From Bacteroidales bacterium UBA2861 (GTDB lineage Bacteria > Bacteroidota > Bacteroidia > Bacteroidales > UBA932), in the NCBI GenBank assembly GCA_002350615.1, contig DEFD01000018.1, positions 65,531 to 129,530 on the forward strand: a stretch of 64,000 bases of DNA. Reading direction: 5' to 3'. The position numbers were made by a program, and so were the translations under genes. The notes under the pieces were generated by a model. The model saw only the letters and a program-made list of their open reading frames with translations. It ran no database searches and had not been told where the DNA came from. Below are positions 15,314-24,399 of this stretch, in pieces. The first letter of the stretch is position 1, and every line of letters starts with the position of its first letter.

Positions 15314-17905
15314 TTAGATAATCTCAAGCGTCTCAGACGGCATCCACCCCTGTCTGCCATCGCTCAGAGAGACATTGTTCCAGTCCCCTACGCTGTCGAT
15401 TATCCGCACTTTCGTGCCCTCGTGAAGGATGAAAAGGTCTTTTGAATCTCCCCGGGACGGTGCACTCTTCACCGGTACCACCGGCTTCATGACTATGGCT
15501 TCGTCCGCCCTTTCAAATTCGGATTTCTGCCATCCGGCAGCAGATACAGCAAGCAGGAAGAGAAGCGCCAGGATGAGGGCGGAGAAGAATCCGGCCTTGC
15601 GAGCCCCGCTCCCCTGTGAGAGCAGGAAGATTAGCAATGCCGCCAGCGCGAGAGCCAGCAGTATGCATGAAAGCACGGCCCAGGCATCCGAAGAAAGGAG
15701 ATAGCAGAAGCTGCGGGCCCAGCCGACAAGGAAGAATTCGGGAACGCTGTCGATCCTGTCCTGCACCTGCGCTGCGGCGAGGTCCAGGTTGAAGCGGGCA
15801 TCCTTGTAGGAAGGATCCAGTTTGAGAGCCCTCTCGTACCAGAGGATCGCCGACGGGTAGTCGCCGTCCTTGAAGAAGGCGTCACCGAGATTGCAGCACA
15901 GCACCGGAGATGTAAGCCCGGCGTCGGCTATGCCTTTCCAATTCTGTTCAGCCGCCTTCCACTGACCCTGCGAATATGCAGCCACGCCGCTGTTCCAGAG
16001 GGAATCCAGGTAATTGTCCGCGGCCGATGCCTGCAAAGGCAGGATAAGGGAAAGAATCAAGGCCAGGGCAGCCCCTGAGACGGATTTGTTTTTCTTTTTC
16101 ATATCCGATGATATCACGCTCATGACATCCAGAGCCGCCTTGTAATGGGCATCCATGGCTTCGTGCCCAGAGGCGGGAGCATAGCGTGCGAATTCGCAGG
16201 CTTCGAGAAGGGAGGTAAACTGCCCCGCCGCCTTTTCGTCCACTCCGGACGCCAGCAGCTCCGCGACGATATTCTCCCTGCTCATCTCGGAACTGTCCAT
16301 CTGAAGCCTGTCGGAAACGAAGCCCAGCAGGGTCCTGTGCAGTTCTTCATAGAAGGCTGTATAAAGGTCTTTCTTGAGATATTCCCCTGCCGCCGCAAGA
16401 CGCTTGCGGGCAAGTTTCACTGCGGAACGGCTGCGGCTTCCGGCGACATCGGCGCGGCGTGCCGCGCGTATCCTGATGAAGAGATATACCGCCGCCGCGG
16501 CGATGAGTATCAGCGCCAGCACGGCCCAGTATGCCCCGGAGGCGAAGAAGAATTTCCCTGGCGCCGCGAATGCCGGGAGGGTGGTGCCGATATAGCGGAT
16601 ATCGCTGCCGAGATCACGGACATCCTTGCGGATTACGGTTCCAGCCGGAGCCGCATCCTGCACAGCCGCCTGTCCCTTTCCCTTCAGTACCTTCAACGGG
16701 AGTTCCTTTGAACTCAGGACGACGTATCTGCCGCCTTTTACGTCATAGTAGCTGTATTCTATGGGGCCGATGACGAAGTCGCCGTGACTGCGGGGAATGA
16801 AGGGATATTCGAATACCTTGGCTCCGGCGGCGTCGCTCACCTTGACATCGTAAACTTCGAAATCCGGAGGGAAACTTATCTTGGGGGCTTCCAGCAGGGC
16901 AAGGTTGCCGTTGCCGCTCACCGTAATCTTAAGGGAAGCCGCATCGTGGGTGTAGAGAGAGTCCTTGCTGAGGGAGGCGTTCATGCGGAAGACGCCCACT
17001 CCCCCGCCGAAAGACGCCGGAGCGCCTGCGGGCAGGCCCTTTACATGCACCACCATTTCAGGGGTGCTGACGCGCTTCCTGACGGTGCGGTAATCATCCT
17101 GGAAGAAGCTGTCGAAGATGCTTCCGGTACTCTGGGAAGGCTTCCTGACATTTATGAGGCAGACAAGTTCGGCCGGTTCTATCACCATGTCCCCCTGCTT
17201 CTGCGGAATGAGGTTCCAGGCGCGGAGCACCGCCGTATTGAAGATTTCTCCGCCGATGCTTTCCCTTCTGAACTCTATGTTGTTCGGGCTCTGGGTAACA
17301 TTGCTCCAGAAACCGTTGAATCCCGGGAATTTCGCATCTTCGAAACCCGCCACATTAACCCTCTGATAGAGTTTGAGCACGGCCTCGATGCCCTCTCCCA
17401 CCACTACGGAAGTCTTGCTCAGGGTGAGGCGCATGAATATGTCTTCGGAAGATATCTCCCCGCTCTGGCGGGGTTTCTGGGTCCCGGAGGACTGCTGACC
17501 GGATGGGGCCTGGGCCTGGCTGCGGCCTCCCGACGCGACCTCTATCCTGACAGCCGGCGAACTGATCCGGTCCCCTTTGAGCGTAGCGCTTGCTGCAGGA
17601 AGGGTGAAAGTTCCTGTCCTTTTGGGCATCAGCACATAGGTAAAACTTGTCCGGGAAGATTTGCTGCGCTTGCCGTTGACTATGCTCACCGACGTGGATG
17701 TGCCCTTCTGAGGGCCCCAGACAAGCTGGAAATCATCTCCTGGGGACCATTGGAAGTCCGACGGGGCATTCTCCCCTTCCACGATGAAGGAGATGTTGAA
17801 CTGCTCGTCCGACGCCACCAGGTTCGGGGCTTCCACCCGGATTCCTTGAGCGGCGGCCGTAAGGCCGAGCGCCATTACCATCAATATGCTGACAATCTTT
17901 CTCAT
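15314..17905 (-). CDS. BatD-BatE fusion (aerotolerance operon)
   Basis: The first about 600 residues are BatD: signal peptide, beta-rich oxygen-tolerance domain, FRMNASLSKDSLYTHDAASLKITVSGNG near residue 310, a transmembrane segment near 465-485, then a cytoplasmic helical tail. With no stop codon the frame continues at Met602 into what looks like a complete BatE: a second signal-like hydrophobic segment (MKKKNKSVSGAALALILSLI), TPR repeats (YPSAILWYERALKLDPSYKDARFNLDLA), two transmembrane segments, and a C-terminal SH3-like domain ending GWMPSETLEII. BatE is normally a separate gene. Internal initiation at 16102 could still give free BatE. It follows batC by 13 bp. Confidence 0.88.
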   Translation of the reverse strand: MRKIVSILMVMALGLTAAAQGIRVEAPNLVASDEQFNISFIVEGENAPSDFQWSPGDDFQLVWGPQKGTSTSVSIVNGKRSKSSRTSFTYVLMPKRTGTFTLPAASATLKGDRISSPAVRIEVASGGRSQAQAPSGQQSSGTQKPRQSGEISSEDIFMRLTLSKTSVVVGEGIEAVLKLYQRVNVAGFEDAKFPGFNGFWSNVTQSPNNIEFRRESIGGEIFNTAVLRAWNLIPQKQGDMVIEPAELVCLINVRKPSQSTGSIFDSFFQDDYRTVRKRVSTPEMVVHVKGLPAGAPASFGGGVGVFRMNASLSKDSLYTHDAASLKITVSGNGNLALLEAPKISFPPDFEVYDVKVSDAAGAKVFEYPFIPRSHGDFVIGPIEYSYYDVKGGRYVVLSSKELPLKVLKGKGQAAVQDAAPAGTVIRKDVRDLGSDIRYIGTTLPAFAAPGKFFFASGAYWAVLALILIAAAAVYLFIRIRAARRADVAGSRSRSAVKLARKRLAAAGEYLKKDLYTAFYEELHRTLLGFVSDRLQMDSSEMSRENIVAELLASGVDEKAAGQFTSLLEACEFARYAPASGHEAMDAHYKAALDVMSVISSDMKKKNKSVSGAALALILSLILPLQASAADNYLDSLWNSGVAAYSQGQWKAAEQNWKGIADAGLTSPVLCCNLGDAFFKDGDYPSAILWYERALKLDPSYKDARFNLDLAAAQVQDRIDSVPEFFLVGWARSFCYLLSSDAWAVLSCILLALALAALLIFLLSQGSGARKAGFFSALILALLFLLAVSAAGWQKSEFERADEAIVMKPVVPVKSAPSRGDSKDLFILHEGTKVRIIDSVGDWNNVSLSDGRQGWMPSETLEII

Positions 17906-17918
17906 CTCTTTAGGTTTT

Positions 17919-18656
17919 CTACCAGTTCTTGTCCTTCTGGCGGGACTGCAGCAGGGCCGCCTTTTCCTTGTTCACCTTATCCTGGGTTTCCTTTTCCTTC
18001 GCCTGCACCGCCTTCAGCATCTGCTGGGCCTGCTGGGGCGATATCTCCTGAGGCTGGGGCTGATTCTGCTGCTGATCCTTATCCTTATCCTGCTGTTGAT
18101 CCTGGTTCTGGTCCTTGTTCTGATCCTTATTTTGATTTTGATCCTGGTTTTGATCCTGATTCTGCTGGTCTTGGTTCTGATTCTGCTGGTCTTTGTTCTG
18201 ATTCTGGTCCTGCTGCTGTTGCTGATCCTGCTGCTCTTTCTCCATCTTCTTGGCGTAAGAATAATTCTCTTTCGCATCCATGTCGTCGGGATTCAGCAAG
18301 AGACTCTCCCTGAAGGACTTCTTCGCTGCGGAATAGTCCTTCATCTGTAATTGGGAGGCGCCGAGATTATACCAGTAATCGGCTTCCGAAGCAGTTCCAC
18401 GCACGCTCTCAGCTATCGTCTCCAAAGATTTGCCGGCCTCATCGTAACGCTCCTGCCGGTAGAGGTCCGCCCCGAGGTTGTAATTGCCCGCCAAAGAGAG
18501 GGAATCCTTCACCAGGGCACGCCTGAAATCGATTTCCGCCTCTTTATAATCGCCTTTGCGGTATTTGCGGTTGCCCGAACGCACCTCGCGCCTGTCGGTC
18601 TGTCCCCAGGCGGAAATGCAGAGGCAAAAAAGTATGATGCAGACTATCTTTTTCAT
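17919..18656 (-). CDS. batC: BatC-like TPR lipoprotein/exported protein with Q/N-rich tail
   Basis: The 245-residue protein has a signal peptide ending AWG, two or three TPR units (residues about 25-125, with AGNYNLGADLYRQERYDEA and YWYNLGASQLQMKDYSAAKKSF), then a low-complexity stretch of Q, N, D and K of about 75 residues (about 135-210), and a charged tail. In the aerotolerance operon BatC is a periplasmic TPR protein. The gene overlaps the batB stop by 4 bp. The Q/N/D tract is simple-sequence DNA and probably varies in length between strains. Confidence 0.85.
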   Translation of the reverse strand: MKKIVCIILFCLCISAWGQTDRREVRSGNRKYRKGDYKEAEIDFRRALVKDSLSLAGNYNLGADLYRQERYDEAGKSLETIAESVRGTASEADYWYNLGASQLQMKDYSAAKKSFRESLLLNPDDMDAKENYSYAKKMEKEQQDQQQQQDQNQNKDQQNQNQDQQNQDQNQDQNQNKDQNKDQNQDQQQDKDKDQQQNQPQPQEISPQQAQQMLKAVQAKEKETQDKVNKEKAALLQSRQKDKNW

Positions 18657-19654
18657 TCGAACAAACTCCTTTTTGCCTTGCGGCTCCCAATCAGCTGCTC
18701 AAGCACCAGCAGCGCCAGGGCCATCGCGAAGAAATACATATACTGCTCGTCGTACTCCTCGAACACCACGGACTTCAGCTGCTCCGCCTCGAGCCTGCGA
18801 AGGTCGTCGATAATAGGATTGAGGCCGAACTCTTCGTTGCCGGCATGCACATAGGCTCCGTTTCCTGCCGAGGCGATCTCCTGCAAGGTCTTTTCGTCAA
18901 GCCTGGTAACCACTATGTTGCCGTCTTTGTCTTTAAGGAGTTCGCCGTCCATCGGGATTGGCTGTCCCTCGGCGGATCCCACTCCCACGGTATAAATCCG
19001 GATTCCGGTTTCGGCCGCGGCCTTCGCCGCCTGCACAGCGTCGTCCTCGTGGTTCTCGCCGTCGGTTATCACGACTATCGCCCTGCTTTTCTCGCTTTGG
19101 ATGCTGAAACTGCGCGCCGCCGTGGTAATGGCGTCGCCGATCGCGGTTCCCTGCACCGGCACCGAAGAGGTGCTGATGTTGTTCAGGAACATCTTGGCCG
19201 ATATGTAATCGGTAGTGACAGGCAGCTGCACGAAAGAGGTCCCGGCGAAAATCACCAGGCCTATCCGGTCGTCCTGCAGCTTGTCCACGATACGGGAGAT
19301 CGCAAGCTTTGCCCTTTCCAGACGGTTGGGGGAATAATCCGTGGCGAGCATGGAGTTGGACACGTCCAGGCAGACGATGATTTCCGCGCCTTTGGTTTCA
19401 CGCTCGCTGAGCTTGGCCCCGATTTGCGGCCTTGCGAGGCCGATTACGAAGAACATGAAGGCGAGGTCGAAGAGCACCAGCCTCGCCCAGCCCTTGGAAT
19501 AGGAATAGGAAGGCATGAGCGCCTGCACGAGGGCTTCATCTCCCAGCCGTAGCATGCGCCTGCGCCTGAAATGGCGCACCAGTGCATACAGCAGCGGCAT
19601 CAGGGGCACCAGCAGCAGGAGCCAAAGATAATTTGAACTGGCGAATATCAGCAT
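18653..19654 (-). CDS. batB: BatB: membrane-anchored von Willebrand factor A protein
   Basis: The 333-residue protein has N-terminal transmembrane segments (residues 8-25 and about 55-75), a VWA domain with the MIDAS motif DVSNS near residue 97 and TDGENHED near residue 200, and a C-terminal transmembrane segment (about 305-325). The MIDAS suggests metal-dependent binding to a partner protein. It is downstream of batA (1-bp overlap) and overlaps batC by 4 bp, so it is one of a coupled series. Its job in oxygen and stress tolerance is known from the family, not from this sequence. Confidence 0.92.
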   Translation of the reverse strand: MLIFASSNYLWLLLLVPLMPLLYALVRHFRRRRMLRLGDEALVQALMPSYSYSKGWARLVLFDLAFMFFVIGLARPQIGAKLSERETKGAEIIVCLDVSNSMLATDYSPNRLERAKLAISRIVDKLQDDRIGLVIFAGTSFVQLPVTTDYISAKMFLNNISTSSVPVQGTAIGDAITTAARSFSIQSEKSRAIVVITDGENHEDDAVQAAKAAAETGIRIYTVGVGSAEGQPIPMDGELLKDKDGNIVVTRLDEKTLQEIASAGNGAYVHAGNEEFGLNPIIDDLRRLEAEQLKSVVFEEYDEQYMYFFAMALALLVLEQLIGSRKAKRSLFE

Positions 19655-20631
19655 CAGGGCAGCCTCCTAACAATAAGTCTCATGGCGAGTTCGAGCAGCA
19701 GGCAGATGAGCGCCACCACTGCGAAACGCCCGAAAAGTTCTTTATAAACAGGGAAACTGTCCACCGTCGTGCGGACCTTTTCCATCTTGTTGATTTCGGA
19801 ATATATCTCGGAAAGTTTAGTATTGTCCGTCGCCCGGAAATACCTTCCTCCAGTGCCTGCGGCTATGTTTTTAAGGAGTTCCTCGTCGATTTCCACTTTC
19901 ATGTTGCGCAGTTCCACGCCCCAGGGGCCCATGACGGGATAAGGCGCCTCTCCGTTGGCTCCAACCCCTATGGTGTACACACGCACCCCGAAGGTCTTGG
20001 CTATTTCAGCCGCGGTCTCCGGCGAGATCTCCCCGCTGTTGTTCACACCGTCCGTGAGAAGTATGATTACCCGGCTTTTGGCGTCGGAATCCTTCATCCT
20101 GGCCACGGCGGTGGCAAGTCCGTTGCCTATGGCCGTACCGTCCTCTATGAGATCCGTCTGAACCTCTTTCATAAGGTTGATGAGGGCGGCCCGGTCCGTG
20201 GTGAGGGGGCACTGTGTATAACTCTCCCCGGCGAATACGACTATTCCCATACGGTCCGAAGGCCTCTGGGCGATGAATTCGATGGCGATGTCCTTCGCCG
20301 CGCTGATGCGGTCCGGAGTGAAATCGCGGGCCAGCATACTCGTGGACACGTCCATCGCCAGCACTATGTCTATGCCTTCGGTATCGGTTTTTTCCGTCTC
20401 GGTTGATGAACGGGGGCGCGCCAGGGCAAGCACCAGCATCACCAGAGCGGCGGTCCTGAGTACAAAGGGCAGATGCCTGGCCACGGCGAAAAAGGGAGAA
20501 GCCTTCAAAGGAAGGACGCTGCTTACGCGCAGATGCGGCCTCCTGCCCCGGAGCTCCAGCCACAGATAATGCAGCAGAAGCAGCGCGGGCACCGCAAGCA
20601 GCCATAGCAGATAGGGATACTCAAACTTCAT
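19654..20631 (-). CDS. batA: BatA: membrane-anchored von Willebrand factor A protein
   Basis: Starting at the ATG at 20631 (MKFEYPYLLWLLAVPALLL) gives 325 residues; the longer frame to 20679 would overlap the preceding gene more and has no support. It has two N-terminal transmembrane segments, a VWA domain with MIDAS motif DVSTS and TDGVNNSGE, and a C-terminal transmembrane segment. It is paralogous to BatB next door. The start overlaps the BatX-like gene by 11 bp and the stop overlaps batB by 1 bp. Confidence 0.92.
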   Translation of the reverse strand: MKFEYPYLLWLLAVPALLLLHYLWLELRGRRPHLRVSSVLPLKASPFFAVARHLPFVLRTAALVMLVLALARPRSSTETEKTDTEGIDIVLAMDVSTSMLARDFTPDRISAAKDIAIEFIAQRPSDRMGIVVFAGESYTQCPLTTDRAALINLMKEVQTDLIEDGTAIGNGLATAVARMKDSDAKSRVIILLTDGVNNSGEISPETAAEIAKTFGVRVYTIGVGANGEAPYPVMGPWGVELRNMKVEIDEELLKNIAAGTGGRYFRATDNTKLSEIYSEINKMEKVRTTVDSFPVYKELFGRFAVVALICLLLELAMRLIVRRLP

Positions 20632-21568
20632 CGCCGGCATGCTCCTCCTCAAGCTCGCTCTGGTAGGTGCTTGTGACAAAACGGACGCTCAGCGGCAGCA
20701 CCTTCGCATTGTCGCCGTCCGGCGCGATGTATTTGGCGAATTTCACGAAATCCGCCCTTTCGAACATCTCACGGAGCTCTTCCCTGAGGCCGGCGTCGAT
20801 GTCCTTGCAGTCCCGGAGGGCCGCGAAGAGTTCCGCCGTGGTCATTTCAGGGGCATCCACCCCGAAACGGGCGTCTATGTACTCCTTGAGGGTGTCCGTT
20901 ACTCCCGAATAGAAAAGTTTCTGTTTTTCCGGAGCCCAATATCTGTCGCTGCGGTATTTGTCAAGTTCGCGCAGCGCGACTATGTGCGGAGGGTCCGCAT
21001 GTCTCGCCGCATCGCCGTCCCTGCGCCTGTATCTCAGCAAGAGAAAGACGGCAAGGGCGATGAGGCCGGCGGCCGCGATGCCGCCGAGGGCCCAGGGCAG
21101 TATCTCCTTGAAAGTCACTGGATAGCGTATCAGGTCCTTGATGGGACGGACCTCGAATCCCGCTGTATCTATGGCCACGTCCTTCACCTCCATGGTGCAG
21201 GGCGAGAACTCCAGAGTGTCGATGACATCTCCGCTGCGGCGGAGCAGATAAACCGGCGGGAGTTCGTATTTTCCTTCTTCGAAAGGAGCTATGACCACAG
21301 TCCCCTGCAGGTCGAAGGCTTTCCCTTTCTTGTCCGCCTTCAGGGTATCCAGACGCCAGGGACGCACTACCGTCAGCGTGTCGTTTGAGACCTCCGACCA
21401 GTCAGGTAGGGCGAAGCGGGTGCCCGGATTGACGTCCTTGAGGCGGAAACCGTATTGCACATGGTCCGCTATGAGTATCGAATCCCTTTTTGCAAGAGGC
21501 TGTATAAAGGCCTCTCCGGAAGGAATCACTCCCAGAAGGATCGACAGTATGGCTATGGAGAGCATCAT
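20621..21568 (-). CDS. BatX-like membrane protein of the moxR-bat operon
   Basis: The 315-residue protein has a signal peptide, a beta-rich extracytoplasmic domain (about 20-150), a transmembrane segment (about 158-180) and a cytoplasmic helical domain resembling DUF4381-type proteins that stand between DUF58 and BatA genes. FSGVTDTLKEYIDARF near residue 220 and the EMTTAEL following it are the best landmarks. The start overlaps the DUF58 gene by 4 bp. Function unknown beyond its place in the aerotolerance operon. Confidence 0.78.
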   Translation of the reverse strand: MMLSIAILSILLGVIPSGEAFIQPLAKRDSILIADHVQYGFRLKDVNPGTRFALPDWSEVSNDTLTVVRPWRLDTLKADKKGKAFDLQGTVVIAPFEEGKYELPPVYLLRRSGDVIDTLEFSPCTMEVKDVAIDTAGFEVRPIKDLIRYPVTFKEILPWALGGIAAAGLIALAVFLLLRYRRRDGDAARHADPPHIVALRELDKYRSDRYWAPEKQKLFYSGVTDTLKEYIDARFGVDAPEMTTAELFAALRDCKDIDAGLREELREMFERADFVKFAKYIAPDGDNAKVLPLSVRFVTSTYQSELEEEHAGDEV

Positions 21569-22452
21569 CGTTTTGCGAACAATTCTTTAAGTCCCTTCAC
21601 ATAATCGGAACCGGTGGAGATGTCCACGTTGTCGATTCCGTATTTATTGAACATCCTCTGTTCTTCCGCATCGAGTTTCCAGTACCACCGGGAATATGCG
21701 CCGCGGACCGCCCTGCTGTCCGTGTTTATCCAGGCGGTGCGGCCGCTTTCGCTGTCCTTCACATGGATGTAACCCACTGCAGGCAGGGTTCTTTCACGGG
21801 GATCGTGCACCTTGATCACCGAAAGGTCATGCCGTCCTGCGGCCACTTTAAGGGCCTCTTCGTAAGCCGGGGTGCCGTCCGGGGAAACATCCAGAAGGTC
21901 ACTCAGCAGGAAGGCGGTGCATTTTTTCTTTATCGCGCCGGCGAGGAAGCGGAGCGCGGAGCCCACGTCGGTGCCGTCCGAAGCCGGCTCCAGGTCTATC
22001 ATTTCGCGGATGATATGAAGCAGATGGCTGCGTCCCTTCTTGGGCGGGATGAATTTTTCCACCCTGTCGCTGAAGAAAAGGGCTCCAACCTTGTCGTTGT
22101 TGAGTATGGCGCTGAACGACAGCACCGCCGCTATCTCCGTGAGGAGTTCGCGCTTGGTACGCCTGTCGGTTCCGAACAGTCCGCTCCTGCTCACGTCCAC
22201 GAGAAGCACCACGGTGAGTTCCCGCTCTTCCTCGAAGACCTTGACATAGGGGCTGCGCATGCGGGCGGTAACGTTCCAGTCCATGTTGCGCACATCGTCC
22301 CCATAGCGGTACTCCCGCACTTCGCTGAAAGCCATTCCCCTTCCCTTGAAGGCCGAGTGGTACTCACCCGCGAAAATCTGGTGCGAGAGCGCCTTGGTGC
22401 GGATTTCTATCTTCCGTACCTTCTTCAGCAGTTCTGTCGCCTTGTCAGACAT
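21565..22452 (-). CDS. DUF58 protein with VWA-like core
   Basis: The 295-residue protein has the DUF58 block EVREYRYGDDVRNMDWNVTARM near residue 45 and a degenerate MIDAS-like DVSRSGLFG near residue 90. These proteins usually pair with MoxR ATPases and VWA proteins in a chaperone-like unit for assembly or metal insertion. It starts 4 bp after moxR ends and overlaps the BatX-like gene by 4 bp. No membrane segment is visible, so it is likely cytoplasmic. Confidence 0.92.
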   Translation of the reverse strand: MSDKATELLKKVRKIEIRTKALSHQIFAGEYHSAFKGRGMAFSEVREYRYGDDVRNMDWNVTARMRSPYVKVFEEERELTVVLLVDVSRSGLFGTDRRTKRELLTEIAAVLSFSAILNNDKVGALFFSDRVEKFIPPKKGRSHLLHIIREMIDLEPASDGTDVGSALRFLAGAIKKKCTAFLLSDLLDVSPDGTPAYEEALKVAAGRHDLSVIKVHDPRERTLPAVGYIHVKDSESGRTAWINTDSRAVRGAYSRWYWKLDAEEQRMFNKYGIDNVDISTGSDYVKGLKELFAKR

Positions 22453-22456
22453 TCCG

Positions 22457-23449
22457 TTACGGCACTACAACCGCGTTGACTACCTGGGAAACTATTTCTT
22501 CCGAACTCACGTTCTCGGCTTCAGCCTCATAGCTCAGGCCGATACGGTGGCGCAGCACCTCGGGGCACACCGCCCTGACGTCTTCCGGAATCACATATCC
22601 GCGGCGCTTGATGAAGGCGTAGGCCTTGGCTGCGGCGCTCAGGGATATGCTGGCACGGGGCGAGGCGCCATAGGAAATCAGGTCTTTCAGGTTTCCGAGG
22701 CCGTATTCGCCCGGCGTACGCGTGGCATAGACTATATCGACTATGTAGCGCTCTATCTTCTCATCCATATAAACTTCGCGCACGATGCCCCGGGCACGCA
22801 CGATATCCTCCGGATTCACCACCGGGGAAGGCTGCGGGAACTCGCCGCTGTTGTTCATGCGGATGATGAGTTTTTCTTCTTCCTTTGCAGGATAATCCAC
22901 CTTGACCTTGAGCATGAAACGGTCCACCTGCGCCTCGGGGAGAGGATAGGTTCCTTCCTGCTCGATAGGGTTCTGGGTGGCCATCACCAGGAAGGGTTCC
23001 GGGAGCTTGAAGGTCTGCTCCCCGATGGTCACCTGCCTTTCCTGCATGGCTTCCAGCAGGGCGGACTGCACTTTCGCAGGGGCCCTGTTGATTTCATCCG
23101 CAAGCACGAAATTGGCGAAGACCGGTCCTTTGTGCACCTCGAATTCTTCTTTTTTCTGAGAATAGATCAGAGTGCCTATGACATCGGCCGGGAGGAGGTC
23201 CGGAGTGAACTGGATGCGGCTGAATTTTGCCGCGACGGCCTTGCTCAGTGTGCTGATGGCCAAAGTTTTCGCTAGCCCGGGAACGCCTTCGAGAAGGATG
23301 TGTCCGTTGGCAAGCAGGGCTATCATAAGGTTTTCCACCAGATGTTTCTGCCCCACGATCACCTTTCCCATCTCCAGGGAGAGGATGTCCACGAAGGAAC
23401 TCTCCTGCTGTATCCTGTCGTTGAGTTCCTTGATGTTAACTGTTTCCAT
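22457..23449 (-). CDS. moxR: MoxR-family AAA+ ATPase
   Basis: The 330-residue protein has Walker A GVPGLAKT (residues about 55-62), Walker B VLADEINRAP, and sensor TQNPIEQEGTYPLPEAQVDRF near residue 160. It is the first gene of the operon that continues through DUF58, BatX-like, BatA, BatB, BatC and BatD-E. MoxR proteins act as chaperones for the maturation of partner protein complexes. It is divergent from truA with 27 bp between start codons. I see no clear promoter on its side in that gap, so its promoter may lie in the truA coding region. Confidence 0.95.
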   Translation of the reverse strand: METVNIKELNDRIQQESSFVDILSLEMGKVIVGQKHLVENLMIALLANGHILLEGVPGLAKTLAISTLSKAVAAKFSRIQFTPDLLPADVIGTLIYSQKKEEFEVHKGPVFANFVLADEINRAPAKVQSALLEAMQERQVTIGEQTFKLPEPFLVMATQNPIEQEGTYPLPEAQVDRFMLKVKVDYPAKEEEKLIIRMNNSGEFPQPSPVVNPEDIVRARGIVREVYMDEKIERYIVDIVYATRTPGEYGLGNLKDLISYGASPRASISLSAAAKAYAFIKRRGYVIPEDVRAVCPEVLRHRIGLSYEAEAENVSSEEIVSQVVNAVVVP

Positions 23450-23476
23450 ATAATTTTAATAAATTTGTATCGATTT

Positions 23477-24283
23477 ATGCGTTATTCTGTTTTACTGTCA
23501 TACAACGGGGCCGCTTTCCGTGGCTGGCAGCGGCAAGCCGATGCACCCAGCGTCCAGGAGGAGCTCGAGCGTGCGATTTCCACGCTGACAGGCGTACAAA
23601 CGGGCGTAACCGGAGCCGGACGCACGGACACAGCCGTGAATGCCATCGGTTACGTAGCCTCGTTCGAAGCCCGCGAGGGGCTGGACACGCCTGATTTTTG
23701 CTACAAATTAAATGCCATCCTGCCTTCCGGAATATGCGTCCATGGAGTGAGAAGGGAGGCGGCGGACTTCAATGCGCGTTTTGACGCAAGGCGGCGGGAG
23801 TACTGCTATTTCCTGCACAGGAGCAAGGATCCTTTCATCGACAGGTATTCCTACCTTTACGGCTATCCGGAGCTGGATTTCGATCTCATGAACAGAGTGG
23901 CGGAGAAGCTTCTCGGGACGCATGATTTCTCTTGTTTCGAGAAGAGCGGCAGCGACAACAAGACTTCCGTCTGCACCGTTTTCGAAGCCGGCTGGCACAA
24001 ATATACGCCGACACATGTTGCCCTGATGGGCGCCGGACACGGCGAATACTGGTATTTCCGCATAGCGGCGGACCGATTCCTGCGGAATATGGTGCGGGCA
24101 GTGGTAGGGACCCTTCTGGAAGTGGGCCGCGGCAAACGGAGCGCAGAGGATTTCGCCGGCCTCATACTGCCGCCGGATCCCCTTTCCGACGCCGCCCCCG
24201 GGACTTCCCGGCCGGTGCGCCGCAGCCTCGCAGGCGAATCCGTACCCGGACACGCCCTTTTCCTTTCCCGCATAGAGTACTGA
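23477..24283 (+). CDS. truA: tRNA pseudouridine(38-40) synthase
   Basis: The ATG at 23477 gives 268 residues, the usual length. GWQRQADAPSVQEELE (residues about 16-31) and AGRTDTAVNA with the catalytic aspartate near residue 50 are diagnostic. The enzyme makes pseudouridine at positions 38-40 in the anticodon stem-loop of tRNAs. A frame open upstream to 23300 overlaps the moxR gene and is not needed. TAAATTTG at 23459-23466, just before the ATG, fits a promoter. Confidence 0.95.
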   Translation: MRYSVLLSYNGAAFRGWQRQADAPSVQEELERAISTLTGVQTGVTGAGRTDTAVNAIGYVASFEAREGLDTPDFCYKLNAILPSGICVHGVRREAADFNARFDARRREYCYFLHRSKDPFIDRYSYLYGYPELDFDLMNRVAEKLLGTHDFSCFEKSGSDNKTSVCTVFEAGWHKYTPTHVALMGAGHGEYWYFRIAADRFLRNMVRAVVGTLLEVGRGKRSAEDFAGLILPPDPLSDAAPGTSRPVRRSLAGESVPGHALFLSRIEY

Positions 24284-24320
24284 CACTCGCGCCGCTTTCT
24301 GTCGCTTTGGCAAAAAACTC

Positions 24321-24351
24321 TTGAAATAATCAAGAAAAAATGCTACATTTG
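24321..24351 (+). promoter_or_regulatory. Promoter of exbB-exbD-tonB
   Basis: TTG (24321), 20 bp, then TACATTTG (24344-24351) fits the Bacteroidota consensus. It lies 49 bp ahead of the exbB ATG in the 116-bp gap after truA. Confidence 0.7.
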
Positions 24352-24399
24352 CGTGTTTATGTAAAAAACGCTTGACAGAATATTAAAAATTATCCGGAT

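Noticed and set aside
18060..18250. Repeats in batC that could suggest a CRISPR array
   Set aside because: The repeats are simple codon repeats of Q/N/D/K in frame, with no spacers and no cas genes nearby.
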